Source of the DNA: Flavobacterium sediminis
GTDB lineage: Bacteria; Bacteroidota; Bacteroidia; Flavobacteriales; Flavobacteriaceae
NCBI RefSeq assembly: GCF_003148385.1
Contig: NZ_CP029463.1
Location: 62,001 to 126,000 of the forward strand
Direction of reading: 5' to 3'
DNA: 64,000 nucleotides
Shown here in pieces: positions 8,680 to 16,970 of the stretch. The position numbers and the translations under genes are program-made. The notes under the pieces are model-generated. The model had not been told where the DNA came from and searched no databases. It saw only the letters and a program-made list of their open reading frames with translations. Numbering within the stretch: position 1 is the first letter of the stretch; every line of letters starts with the position of its first letter.

Positions 8680-9335
8680 TTATTTTAAGGCTCTTAACAT
8701 TTCTCGTTTACCAGGTGCCCGGGCAGTTTTTCTACTTTAAACCCTGATGCTAGCATGGCTTTTTTAATACTCGTCCGACATGCATACGTTACCAAAACAC
8801 CATTAGGTTTTAAAGCTTTGAACATTCTTTCAAAAATAGCTTCATCCCACAGCTCCGGTTGAACCCTGAATCCGAAAGCATCAAAGTAAATCAAATCAAA
8901 CGTATTTTCATCCTTTATATCTTGAAAAAATTGTTGTCTTTTCGTTAAAGAAAAAGTTTCATCAATTGTCGTCGGCTTATCCCATGCTGATTCGTGCATG
9001 CGATCAAAAATAGTTTTGTATTGGTCAGCATCCAACTGGGATACATAATTAAGCTGTGATATTTCTTCAACTGAAACCGGGTAAGCCTCTACGCCTACAT
9101 AATTGATCTTTAGCTTCCTTTTGTTATGCTCTAAATAGGTTATAAAAGCATTTAATCCTGTACCAAAGCCTATTTCTAAAATAGCGGCTTCTTCTGAAAA
9201 CAGATCCAAACCGTTCTTGATAAAAACATGATAAGCTTCCTGTATTGCCCCATGTTTAGAATGGTAGCTTTCATTCCAGTCTTCAATATGAATGGTCACT
9301 GAGCCATCATTAGTCGTGATAATCTTTCGATTCAT
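8680..9335 (-). CDS. mnmD: tRNA 5-methylaminomethyl-2-thiouridine methyltransferase MnmD, frameshifted near its 3' end
   Basis: SAM-dependent methyltransferase completing mnm5s2U34 in tRNA wobble positions (the MnmD half of MnmC, here stand-alone). The SAM-binding loop is ILEIGFGTGLNAF, and DLIYFDAFGFRVQPELW is the family's substrate-site region. As written the frame ends at 8694 with PGHLVNEKC. Adding one G to the coding-strand CCCGGG (+ strand CCC at 8718-8720) gives the normal family ending PGAPGKREMLRALK and a stop at 8680, total 218 aa. The ATG at 9335 is preferred over a start at 9359 because conserved sequence begins there. Confidence 0.9.
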
Positions 9336-9360
9336 AATCAGAATGTTCTGTAAAAACAAA

Positions 9361-9387
9361 AAAGTTTAAGAATTACTCTTAAACTTT
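9361..9387 (-). terminator. Terminator downstream of the haem-binding lipoprotein gene
   Basis: Eleven-bp stem AAAGTTTAAGA / TCTTAAACTTT with a 5-nt loop, followed by a T-rich stretch on the minus strand. Confidence 0.75.
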
Positions 9388-9393
9388 TTACTC

Positions 9394-9867
9394 TTATTTA
9401 ATGTATAATTTTTTGATCTTCGGAATAGGTCCTCCGCATTTCACTTCGTGACATTTGATACATGCGTCAATTCCATTATTAAAATGCTCTTTAGCATTCT
9501 CAGGATCATTATAAATAAGTTCTTGTGCTTCTATGAACTTTTTTGCCTGTTCATTGAAAAACTGATCCTTATCGGTTTCATCCGTTAAGACGGCTTCGTG
9601 TATACGCATAAAATGCTGCGGAAACCTCCCTATGGTATCCCCTTTCAGGATTCTTTCTTTTAAACGTTGGTTATCAACATACATCTGTTCCATTAAAGCA
9701 GCCATTTCACTCATCTCATACATATCAAATCCATCATCATTTTTAGAAGAATCTGATGTACACTCTGCTGTCTTGGCATCTGCCGTTTCTTTTTTTTCTT
9801 CTTCTTTACAAGACTGAAAAAAAGTTAATCCCACGATTAAAAGAGAACTAAAAACTACTTTCTTCAT
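9394..9867 (-). CDS. Lipoprotein with a cytochrome c-type CxxCH motif
   Basis: A 157-aa protein with a lipoprotein signal (lipobox Cys at residue 20, FFQSC), then an acidic/lysine-rich linker and a helical domain. One haem c attachment motif, CIKCH, lies near residue 137, with another Cys shortly after (KCGGP). This suggests a small periplasmic or outer-membrane-anchored monohaem protein. A helical body with a late CxxCH resembles cytochrome c'-like four-helix proteins, but I cannot place the family surely. It starts one base after the DUF4920 lipoprotein stop, so the two are almost certainly cotranscribed. Confidence 0.8.
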   Translation of the reverse strand: MKKVVFSSLLIVGLTFFQSCKEEEKKETADAKTAECTSDSSKNDDGFDMYEMSEMAALMEQMYVDNQRLKERILKGDTIGRFPQHFMRIHEAVLTDETDKDQFFNEQAKKFIEAQELIYNDPENAKEHFNNGIDACIKCHEVKCGGPIPKIKKLYIK

Positions 9868-9868
9868 C

Positions 9869-10378
9869 CTATTTATGGATTAAAACACCATCAGCCATAA
9901 AAGAATAGGTAACTTCCGGCTCTGTGATGCTGTCAATGGCAGCTTGTGATTTTCCTTCATCTTTTGCATAATGTTTCAACTCATCCACACTGATTACACT
10001 TACAAAAGCTTTTCCGTTAACCACGACATCTTTATCCTGAGCATTTTTGGGCACAAAAAAACCATAATCTTTAAATTTCACAAAAGCTTCTTTGTCATTT
10101 TCTAGTCCTAATGTCATCCAGCAACCTTTCTTTTGACATACTTCATGAATAGAAGACTGAAATTTAACATCTACAGTGTCTCCTTCTTTTAAATTACTGA
10201 ATTTTTCCATCATTTCATGAGCGGAAATTGCTCCTTCAGACGTTATTGAATCGCCGAAAACAGCATATTCTACTTCTACCTTAGGCTCTTCAACCACTGT
10301 TACTTGTTCTTCTTTTTTGTCCTTACCGCAACTTAACAAGGTCAAAAGAATGCCAAAAGCTAATACATTTTTCTTCAT
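9869..10378 (-). CDS. DUF4920 lipoprotein
   Basis: A 169-aa lipoprotein (Cys17 in LLSCGKD). After a short charged linker come FGDSIT, the EGDTVDVKFQSSIHEVCQKKGCWMTL region and a VVVNGKAFVS segment, which I associate with the DUF4920 family, a small beta-rich domain of unknown role in Bacteroidota. The conserved CQKKGCW pair could bind a metal or form a disulfide. It is the first gene of a two-gene transcript with the CxxCH lipoprotein, suggesting an envelope redox or metal-handling role, which is inference only. Confidence 0.8.
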   Translation of the reverse strand: MKKNVLAFGILLTLLSCGKDKKEEQVTVVEEPKVEVEYAVFGDSITSEGAISAHEMMEKFSNLKEGDTVDVKFQSSIHEVCQKKGCWMTLGLENDKEAFVKFKDYGFFVPKNAQDKDVVVNGKAFVSVISVDELKHYAKDEGKSQAAIDSITEPEVTYSFMADGVLIHK

Positions 10379-10623
10379 AATTACTTATCTTTGCAAAAAA
10401 TTTATTGATTCTCTGATTTTCTGTAAAATTATTTATATACGACAATATACAAAAGGAATTCGTAAAAAAATATCAACAAATCACTCAAAACCAATAAATT
10501 TAAACCTATTTTTTACTATTCATAAAAAAACATTGTTTATTTTATTAAATTCTTAATTTTATACGTAAAATTAAAGGATATTTTGTTTATTTTTGAAACA
10601 CACAATTTTTAATATAAGAACTA

Positions 10624-11691
10624 ATGGAAATTAAAACTCTCGAGGACATCAAACTCAACTTAACTGAGCGTTCAAAAATTAATGATATTGATTTTGAAAA
10701 TTTAAGTTTTGGTAATGTTTTCACAGACCACATGTTGGTTTGTGACTTTGTCAACGGCCAATGGAAGCAACCTGAAATTATGCCATACGCGCCATTCACT
10801 ATTGAACCGTCTGCACGAGTTTTCCATTACGGGCAAGCTATCTTTGAAGGAATGAAAGCGTATAAGGATGAAGCCGGAGATGTATGGCTTTTCAGACCGG
10901 AGCAAAATTTTGCCCGTTTCAACAAAAGCGCTGTTCGCTTGGCTATGCCGGAAGTTCCGGAAGAGGTTTTTTTAGGCGGATTAAAAAAATTGATCCAAAT
11001 TGATAAAGAATGGGTAAAACGTGGTGACGGAAAATCTTTATATATTCGCCCGTTTATGATCGCAACAAGCTCAGGAGTTATTGCTTCTCCTTCTAACAAC
11101 TACCGATTTATGATCATTCTGTCGCCGGCAAAATCATATTATTCCGGTGAAGTAAAAGTAGTTATTGCCGATCATTTCAGTAGAGCCGCTAACGGTGGTA
11201 TCGGTGCTGCAAAAGCTGCCGGTAATTATTCCGCACAGTTCTATCCTACAAAATTAGCTAACGAAAAAGGATTCCAGCAAATTATCTGGACTGATGATGC
11301 TACTCATACTAAATTAGAAGAAGCCGGAACAATGAATGTTTTCTTCCGTATTAATGATACTTTATATACTGCTCCTACAAGTGAAAGAATTCTGGATGGC
11401 GTTACAAGAAAAAGTCTGATCGAACTGGCTAAAAAAGAAAATATCAATGTTGAAGTAAGATCAGTATTGGTTGATGAATTAGTTGCAGCAGCCAAAGACG
11501 GTTCGTTAAAAGAAATTTTCGGAGCCGGAACTGCAGCAGTAGTGAATCCTATTGCCGGTTTTGCTTATAAAGACGAATATTTTGAATTGCCTAAAGTTGA
11601 AAAATCGTACGCTTTATATTTAAAAGAAAAGCTTACCAATATTCAAAATAAAGTAGCAGATGACACTTTCAACTGGACTGTAAAAATTTAG
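10624..11691 (+). CDS. ilvE: Branched-chain amino acid aminotransferase
   Basis: PLP enzyme (fold type IV) transferring the amino group between Ile/Leu/Val and 2-oxoglutarate, 355 aa as in the long BCAT branch. The PLP Lys lies in GAAKAAGNYSAQF, and EEAGTMNVFF carries the conserved Glu of the pyridine-nitrogen site. The late GTAAVV stretch is the phosphate-binding turn. A TATTTTTG -7 box lies at 10588-10595, about 28 bp upstream of the ATG, without a clear -33 element. A long hairpin follows the gene. Confidence 0.95.
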   Translation: MEIKTLEDIKLNLTERSKINDIDFENLSFGNVFTDHMLVCDFVNGQWKQPEIMPYAPFTIEPSARVFHYGQAIFEGMKAYKDEAGDVWLFRPEQNFARFNKSAVRLAMPEVPEEVFLGGLKKLIQIDKEWVKRGDGKSLYIRPFMIATSSGVIASPSNNYRFMIILSPAKSYYSGEVKVVIADHFSRAANGGIGAAKAAGNYSAQFYPTKLANEKGFQQIIWTDDATHTKLEEAGTMNVFFRINDTLYTAPTSERILDGVTRKSLIELAKKENINVEVRSVLVDELVAAAKDGSLKEIFGAGTAAVVNPIAGFAYKDEYFELPKVEKSYALYLKEKLTNIQNKVADDTFNWTVKI

Positions 11692-11699
11692 TTTCCGAT

Positions 11700-11749
11700 G
11701 AAAACAGTCTCGACACAAGACAATGCGTTTTTACATCGAGACTGTTTTC
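11700..11749. terminator. Long-stem hairpin between convergent genes
   Basis: Perfect 14-bp inverted repeat GAAAACAGTCTCGA / TCGAGACTGTTTTC separated by an unusually long loop of 22 nt. It lies between ilvE and the convergent pyrophosphohydrolase gene and ends in T-rich sequence on both sides. It probably works as a bidirectional terminator. Confidence 0.65.
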
Positions 11750-11750
11750 T

Positions 11751-12137
11751 TTATAAGTCCAATACTTCTTTAATATTCGGCTTAAAATAATTAGGACCTT
11801 TCATTACTTTACCGTCTTCTCTATAGATCGGTTTTCCATTCTCTCCTAATTTACTCATATTGCTACGCTGAATCTCTTCAAAAACGTCCTCGATCTTATG
11901 TTGTAAACCATGTTCTAAAATGGTTCCGCACAAAATATAAAGCATATCGCCAAGAGCATCTGCTATCTCAATCAAGTCTCCGTTTTGAACGGCTTCAAAA
12001 TATTCTTCATTTTCTTCTTTCATCAAATTATACCGCAATAGATTAATAGATTCTCCTAAATCTGCTTTTGGTAAAGAGCTTATTCCTAATCCGAACGATT
12101 CGTGAAAGATCTGTACTGAGCTTAACTGTTTTTTCAT
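11751..12137 (-). CDS. Nucleoside triphosphate pyrophosphohydrolase (MazG-like all-alpha NTP-PPase)
   Basis: Small (128 aa) cytoplasmic protein with the metal-binding pattern of all-alpha NTP pyrophosphatases: EENEEYFEA (ExxE-type) followed by EIADALGDMLY (ExxD). Such enzymes hydrolyse NTPs, often damaged or non-canonical ones, to NMP and pyrophosphate. The C-terminal KLGENGKPIYREDGKVMKG segment is typical of the PRA-PH-like/MazG-like subgroup. The exact substrate cannot be told. Monocistronic, convergent with ilvE. Confidence 0.8.
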   Translation of the reverse strand: MKKQLSSVQIFHESFGLGISSLPKADLGESINLLRYNLMKEENEEYFEAVQNGDLIEIADALGDMLYILCGTILEHGLQHKIEDVFEEIQRSNMSKLGENGKPIYREDGKVMKGPNYFKPNIKEVLDL

Positions 12138-12214
12138 GTTCTTAACTTTTTTATTCCGATAAAAATATAGATTTGATTAATGCTTTTGCGTACTTTTGTG
12201 AAAAATTTTTCCCA

Positions 12215-12403
12215 ATGTTTTCAACCGGCCAAATTTATTTCGCTATATTTTTTGTAATTGCCTTCATAGCAACAATGATCTACGTTTACAGAAAAGACTT
12301 AAAAGAAATGAAAAACCAATATAGAGGAATTTACTGGATTCTGATCGGGTTTCTTTTATTTATAGCTTTTTTATTCTTTATTAAGTTTTATATTAAAGAA
12401 TAA
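12215..12403 (+). CDS. Small two-helix membrane protein of unknown function
   Basis: A 62-aa protein with two hydrophobic helices (residues ~6-24 and ~41-57) joined by a basic loop (YRKDLKEMKNQYRG). I recognise no domain; similar short proteins are common in Bacteroidota. The ATG at 12215 is chosen over a TTG at 12173 because a -7-type TACTTTTG box lies at 12191-12198, between the two candidate starts. It lies 48 bp upstream of the SRPBCC gene and may be cotranscribed with it. Confidence 0.65.
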   Translation: MFSTGQIYFAIFFVIAFIATMIYVYRKDLKEMKNQYRGIYWILIGFLLFIAFLFFIKFYIKE

Positions 12404-12451
12404 TTTCTTTATATTTGGATGCCCTCCTAATTTACTATTTTGTTAGTCTAA

Positions 12452-13534
12452 ATGAAAATTGCTAAATATATCATTTTATTATTAGCACTTCTTGGTGTTG
12501 CCTTTGTGGTTTTCATTACCACACAACCTAAGCATTTTTCAGTCAGCACTTCCTTTACAGTCAATCACCCTAAAGATTCGGTTTCTCAATTTGTTTCTGA
12601 CGGCTCCAAATGGAAGTCTTGGTTTAACCGTTTTGAATCCAATACAGAAAATACTTTTACTACAGAGAACGATTCGTTCAAATGGATCAACGAAAATACA
12701 AAAGGTTCTTTTTCTCTTGCTAAAAGATACCAAAATGACTCCCTTGTCCAAAAAATGAATTACAATGGCATCCAGGGTACAAGTAAATGGGACTTCACTC
12801 CGAATTCTGATTCTCAAAAAACAGATATTTCCTGGCACATATCGGGAGATTTAAGTTTCCGATGGAAAGTAGTTGCTTTACTTAACGGAGGTATTGAAAA
12901 TTTCTTCAGGAACAAGCAACAAAATGCGCTTCAGGAAATTAATAAGCAAATTGTTGATGCAATTTTATTTCATCAGGTTTCAGTTACCGGGATCATTACT
13001 AAACATGAAACGAATTATGTGTTTAAAAAAGATTCCGTAGCACTATCAGATTTTCAAAAAGCCTTTTCAAAGAGCAAAGTTGAAGTTTCTCTTTTTGTAA
13101 AACAAAATAATATTGAAACAAATGGTCAACCTTTTGTTTTAGTGTACCAAAATTCAAAATATAACCGATTTGCCACTTGTTATCCGGTAACCGAAGAGAT
13201 TATTACAACCACAAACAGTAAAATAGATGCTGCCAAACTAAATGAATTTCAAGCACTCAAAGTAACCTTTAAAGGAAACCCTTCTTTTAAAAACGAAGTT
13301 TTTACTAAAGCAAAAGAATATTTAGAGAAAAACCAGTATACTTTTGATGAAAAGGAATTTAAATGGCTGGAAATTCATAAAGAAGAAATAAACTCAAAAG
13401 GAACGGTCTCTGAAACAATTGAATACTACTTTCCTGTTAAACGTAAGCATATTCCGGTGGTATCACTGCAGGACTCCGTACAAAACAATACTTCTGACCA
13501 GACTGAAATAGTAACAACTAGCGATAGTCTTTAG
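12452..13534 (+). CDS. SRPBCC-domain protein with C-terminal GyrI-like effector-binding domain
   Basis: A 360-aa protein: N-terminal membrane anchor or signal segment (residues ~3-25), then a SRPBCC (START-like) domain to about residue 175 (VNHPKDSVSQFVSDGSKWKSWF... WKVVALLNGGIENFFRNKQQNAL). A GyrI/AraC-effector-like domain follows to about residue 335, and an acidic Ser/Thr tail closes the protein. Both domains make ligand pockets for small hydrophobic molecules; no ligand is known here. The stop codon overlaps the convergent rnz stop by 3 bp. Confidence 0.75.
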   Translation: MKIAKYIILLLALLGVAFVVFITTQPKHFSVSTSFTVNHPKDSVSQFVSDGSKWKSWFNRFESNTENTFTTENDSFKWINENTKGSFSLAKRYQNDSLVQKMNYNGIQGTSKWDFTPNSDSQKTDISWHISGDLSFRWKVVALLNGGIENFFRNKQQNALQEINKQIVDAILFHQVSVTGIITKHETNYVFKKDSVALSDFQKAFSKSKVEVSLFVKQNNIETNGQPFVLVYQNSKYNRFATCYPVTEEIITTTNSKIDAAKLNEFQALKVTFKGNPSFKNEVFTKAKEYLEKNQYTFDEKEFKWLEIHKEEINSKGTVSETIEYYFPVKRKHIPVVSLQDSVQNNTSDQTEIVTTSDSL

Positions 13535-14436
13535 AAATCAAACGAAATACCGTCATCCGCTAATAACACATTCGGAAAAATAGCCTCAGCCTCTTCCTTA
13601 AAGGCATCAATAGAAGCATAACGTGTAGAATAATGCCCCAAAACCAAATGTTTAACCTCAGCTTCTTTTGCTATTGTTGCCGCTTGTATAGCCGTAGAAT
13701 GCATAGTTCTTTCCGCTAAATGAGCTTCTGATTCTAAAAAAGTAGATTCATGATACAATACATCTACATTTTTGATTAAAGGAACCATTCCGGGATTAAA
13801 AACCGTATCACTACAAAAAGCGTAACTTTTCTCCGGTTCTGGGTTAAAAGTCAACAACTTATTATCTACAACAGTTCCATCCTCTAAAACTACATCTCCT
13901 CCGTTCTTGATCTTTTGATAATAACATACATCAATATCGTATTTTTTAACCTCATCTATATTGATCTTTCGCTGGCTATTCTTTTCCCGGAAAAGATAAC
14001 CATTTGTATATATACGATGTGCCAGAGGAATCGTTCTCACCGTTACATGATCGTCTTCATAGATCAACTCACTTTCTTTAGATTCTAATTCATGAAAATA
14101 AAGATTATAACTTGTATAGGAAGCTGAAGCTTTCAGTTGTAAAAGTATAATTTCCTTAATCCCTTTTGGACCGTAAACGTGCAGATCGTTAACTCTGTTA
14201 AGTAGTGTAAAAGTAGAGATCAATCCGATCAGTCCATAAAGGTGGTCACCATGTAAATGCGAAATAAAAATATGGTTAATCCGGGAAAACTTGATCTTAT
14301 GTTTACGAAGTTGCACCTGAGTTCCCTCTCCGCAATCAATCAAAAACATCTGGTTTTTGATTTCAAAAAGTTGGGAAGTAGGATTCGTTAAAGTTCTCGG
14401 AGTTGCTGCATAACAGCCTAAAACGGTTAATTTCAT
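13531..14436 (-). CDS. rnz: Ribonuclease Z (tRNA 3'-end endonuclease)
   Basis: Metallo-beta-lactamase-fold endonuclease that cleaves the 3' trailer from tRNA precursors; 301 aa, the normal short-form length. The zinc motif HLHGDH lies at residues 60-65; further ligands are in FCSDTVF, the LAERTMHSTA stretch (His of the proton-shuttle motif) and LGHYSTRY near the end. It is the last gene of a minus-strand group that begins with pyrR and pyrB. Confidence 0.95.
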   Translation of the reverse strand: MKLTVLGCYAATPRTLTNPTSQLFEIKNQMFLIDCGEGTQVQLRKHKIKFSRINHIFISHLHGDHLYGLIGLISTFTLLNRVNDLHVYGPKGIKEIILLQLKASASYTSYNLYFHELESKESELIYEDDHVTVRTIPLAHRIYTNGYLFREKNSQRKINIDEVKKYDIDVCYYQKIKNGGDVVLEDGTVVDNKLLTFNPEPEKSYAFCSDTVFNPGMVPLIKNVDVLYHESTFLESEAHLAERTMHSTAIQAATIAKEAEVKHLVLGHYSTRYASIDAFKEEAEAIFPNVLLADDGISFDF

Positions 14437-14503
14437 TATTTTTATATTCCGTGTTTACTACTAAACAGTTTTAATTATCATTTTAACACTACACTATATC
14501 TTC

Positions 14504-14827
14504 CTATTTCTGATTCCATTTATCTATTTTTCCATCATACCATTTTAGAAATTTGGGAACAGTACTAATTCCGTAAAAAAATATGAAATATCCCCCTAAT
14601 CCCCATATTCTACTATAATCACCACTTATAAAAGCACTTCCTGAAATCAAACTTACATAAATGATTAGTATTAAATATGCTGAAATCTTTAAAAATCTGA
14701 TTCCTTCTTTTGATCGTATCAGAAATCTAAACAAGAATAATATTAACAACGCTATTAGTAAGAAATAATGTAAAAATCCCTCAAACAATTCTTGATTTTT
14801 TAATAACACCAATAAATCATCAAACAT
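14504..14827 (-). CDS. Small hypothetical membrane protein
   Basis: A 107-aa protein with three predicted membrane helices (residues ~18-37, ~46-67, ~73-90) and a charged C-terminus ending KIDKWNQK. I do not recognise a family. It lies in the ~490-bp gap between rnz and the STAS-like gene, in an otherwise familiar core cluster. It could therefore be a lineage-specific insertion. The DNA around it is more AT-rich than its neighbours. Confidence 0.5.
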   Translation of the reverse strand: MFDDLLVLLKNQELFEGFLHYFLLIALLILFLFRFLIRSKEGIRFLKISAYLILIIYVSLISGSAFISGDYSRIWGLGGYFIFFYGISTVPKFLKWYDGKIDKWNQK

Positions 14828-14922
14828 ACAATATGTGATTTAATTTTCTTTTTGAAGAAGAATCGAAAATTACTTGATTACTTTTGGTACAAACAAAAGC
14901 CAGTGTATTAATTCAAAAAAGA

Positions 14923-15255
14923 TTAAAAGCCCAGATCTCTTTCTATTTCCTCCATTTCAATAATATCATGAGCCTCTAAAACTGAGGGCACTACAGTCAG
15001 AAAATCCGGAACAGTATGAAAATCAATATCCTTAGCTACTACTACTAATGACTTTTTTTGTTTCTGTTGTACTTTGCTTAATTGTTTAAATTTGTTCAAA
15101 TCCTCTACACTTAAGTCATCAGAAACAGTAATATCAACAATCAGATTTAAGTCTTCATACTCATGAAAACTCTTCTCTAAATTATCCAAAAACGTATCAA
15201 TTTCGTTCTTAGTTTGTCTTACAATCGTTGTATTTTCTCTTTTATCGATCTTCAT
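14923..15255 (-). CDS. STAS-like small protein (often labelled ribonuclease Z in flavobacteria)
   Basis: A 110-aa soluble protein with alternating strand/helix pattern (ENTTIVRQ, LNLIVDITVSDDL, KSLVVVAKDIDFHTV, DFLTVVPSVLEAHDIIEMEEIERDLGF), consistent with a STAS/anti-sigma-antagonist-like fold. From memory its homologues lie next to rnz and pyrB in flavobacteria and are sometimes mis-named ribonuclease Z, but no metallo-beta-lactamase motif is present. It lies 33 bp downstream of pyrB, so it is cotranscribed with it. Its function is unknown. Confidence 0.75.
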   Translation of the reverse strand: MKIDKRENTTIVRQTKNEIDTFLDNLEKSFHEYEDLNLIVDITVSDDLSVEDLNKFKQLSKVQQKQKKSLVVVAKDIDFHTVPDFLTVVPSVLEAHDIIEMEEIERDLGF

Positions 15256-15288
15256 CTTTTTAAAATATAAGCTAAGATATAAAATTTA

Positions 15289-16215
15289 TTATTGAATTTT
15301 ACTCGCCAAAAGATAAATTACAGCCATTCGTATTGCCACTCCGTTCTCAACCTGATTCAGAATAACAGATTGTTTAGAATCGGCTACATCCGATGTAATT
15401 TCAACACCTCTGTTAATCGGTCCCGGATGCATGATCGTAATCTCTTTATCTAAGGAATCCAGTAACTCTTTTGTTACCCCGAATTGCTGTGAATATTCGC
15501 GGGTTGTCGGGAAATAACTAAAGTCCAGACGTTCATTCTGTACGCGAAGCATATTAGCCACATCAGCCCATTCTAAAGCTTTTCTTAAATCGGGTTCCAC
15601 TTTTACACCTAATTGCTCAATATATTTAGGTAGTAATGTTTTAGGTCCGCAAACTTTAACTTCGGCTCCTTGCATTTGCAGTGCAAAAATATTGGAAAGC
15701 GCTACCCTTGAGTGTAAAATATCACCCACAATGACTACTTTCTTTCCTCTTACTTCTCCTAATTTTTCACGAATAGTAAAACTATCCAATAATGCCTGTG
15801 TGGGATGCTCATGTGCTCCGTCTCCGGCATTTACTATACTGGCTTTAACGTTCTGAGATAAAAAATGTGCTGCTCCCGGCGAACTATGGCGCATAACAAC
15901 CATATCAACCTTCATCGATAAAATATTATTTACCGTATCAATCAATGTCTCTCCTTTTTTTACCGATGATTGCGCTGCCGAAAAGCTAATCACGTCAGCA
16001 GAAAGACGTTTTTGAGCCAATTCAAAGGAAAGTTTAGTACGGGTACTGTTCTCAAAAAAGATATTCGCAATAGTTATATCCCGTAAAGAAGGTACTTTTT
16101 TAATGGGACGGTTGATCACTTCTTTAAAATGGTCTGCCGTTTCAAAAATTAATTCAATATCTTCTTTGGTGATGTATTTAATTCCTATTAAATGATTTAC
16201 CGAAAGTGTTTTCAT
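15289..16215 (-). CDS. pyrB: Aspartate carbamoyltransferase catalytic subunit
   Basis: Makes N-carbamoyl-aspartate from aspartate and carbamoyl phosphate, the committed step of pyrimidine synthesis. Length is 308 aa. The carbamoyl-phosphate loop FENSTRTKLSFE and the later HPTQALLD and HPGPINRGVEI motifs are present. No pyrI-like regulatory-chain gene is adjacent. It lies 28 bp downstream of pyrR, as in PyrR-controlled pyrimidine clusters. Confidence 0.97.
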   Translation of the reverse strand: MKTLSVNHLIGIKYITKEDIELIFETADHFKEVINRPIKKVPSLRDITIANIFFENSTRTKLSFELAQKRLSADVISFSAAQSSVKKGETLIDTVNNILSMKVDMVVMRHSSPGAAHFLSQNVKASIVNAGDGAHEHPTQALLDSFTIREKLGEVRGKKVVIVGDILHSRVALSNIFALQMQGAEVKVCGPKTLLPKYIEQLGVKVEPDLRKALEWADVANMLRVQNERLDFSYFPTTREYSQQFGVTKELLDSLDKEITIMHPGPINRGVEITSDVADSKQSVILNQVENGVAIRMAVIYLLASKIQ

Positions 16216-16243
16216 TCAAATTGTATCGTTGTGTTGTTGTTGT

Positions 16244-16786
16244 TTATTTTTTCAATTCCAATAAAACTTCATCTTCTCCGTCATATTCTTTCCACTTAAC
16301 CACTACTTTTTCATTGTTAATGGCATCTACCTGCCTTCCTCTGTAATCCGGTTGAATAGGTAAATGGCGACTAAACCTTCTGTCAATTAACGTTAATAAT
16401 TCTATTTCTGAAGGTCTTCCGAACGACTGTATTGCGGTTAATGCTGCCCGAATACTCCTGCCGGTATATAAAACATCGTCTATAAAAACGATTTTTTTAT
16501 CGTCGACAACAAAATCGATCTCCGTTTTATTCGCTTCCAGAGGTTTTTCATTTCTCCTGAAATCATCCCTGAAAAATGTAATATCTAAAAAACCTAATGA
16601 AATATTTTGAATGTGATATTCTTCTGTTAAAATCTTTACCAAACGCTCGGCAAGAAATTTACCGCGCGGTTGAATTCCGATAAGAACAGTATCTTTAAAA
16701 TCCTGATGATTTTCAATTAACTGGCAAGCCAAACGATGCAAAATAATAGAAATTTCCTTTGCTGAAAGCAGAACTTTTTGACTCAT
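16244..16786 (-). CDS. pyrR: Bifunctional pyr regulator / uracil phosphoribosyltransferase PyrR
   Basis: A 180-aa phosphoribosyltransferase-fold protein. It carries the PRPP-binding motif VFIDDVLYTGRSIRAAL and the IGIQPRGKFLAERL loop. In Gram-positive bacteria PyrR attenuates pyr mRNA and has UPRTase activity. In Bacteroidota the RNA-binding role is less certain. I see no obvious anti-terminator structure in the ~160 bp upstream. It is the first gene of the pyrR-pyrB-STAS-rnz group. Confidence 0.93.
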   Translation of the reverse strand: MSQKVLLSAKEISIILHRLACQLIENHQDFKDTVLIGIQPRGKFLAERLVKILTEEYHIQNISLGFLDITFFRDDFRRNEKPLEANKTEIDFVVDDKKIVFIDDVLYTGRSIRAALTAIQSFGRPSEIELLTLIDRRFSRHLPIQPDYRGRQVDAINNEKVVVKWKEYDGEDEVLLELKK

Positions 16787-16941
16787 AGAGTGTGGAGTTG
16801 TGTTTGGTGTGTAAATTTACAACAAAAATCATTAACTTTAGAGGAAATGTTCTCAAATGAGAAATTGAAAAACAAATTATAAAAAACTTCGATATCTCTG
16901 ATTTCTTATCCTACATTAACTTCATTCTTTTTTAGCTGTTG

Positions 16942-16949
16942 TAACTTTG
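16942..16949 (+). promoter_or_regulatory. -7 box of the pirin gene group
   Basis: TAACTTTG, 21 bp upstream of the ATG at 16971, matches TAnnTTTG. No clear -33 TTG is visible. An in-frame TTG at 16947 overlaps this box, which argues for the downstream ATG. Confidence 0.45.
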
Positions 16950-16970
16950 TATCAAACAAAAAAAGATAGT

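Noticed and set aside
16787..16970. A PyrR-responsive attenuator upstream of pyrR
   Set aside because: No pair of alternative hairpins with a T run is visible in the upstream DNA, so PyrR-type attenuation cannot be supported here.
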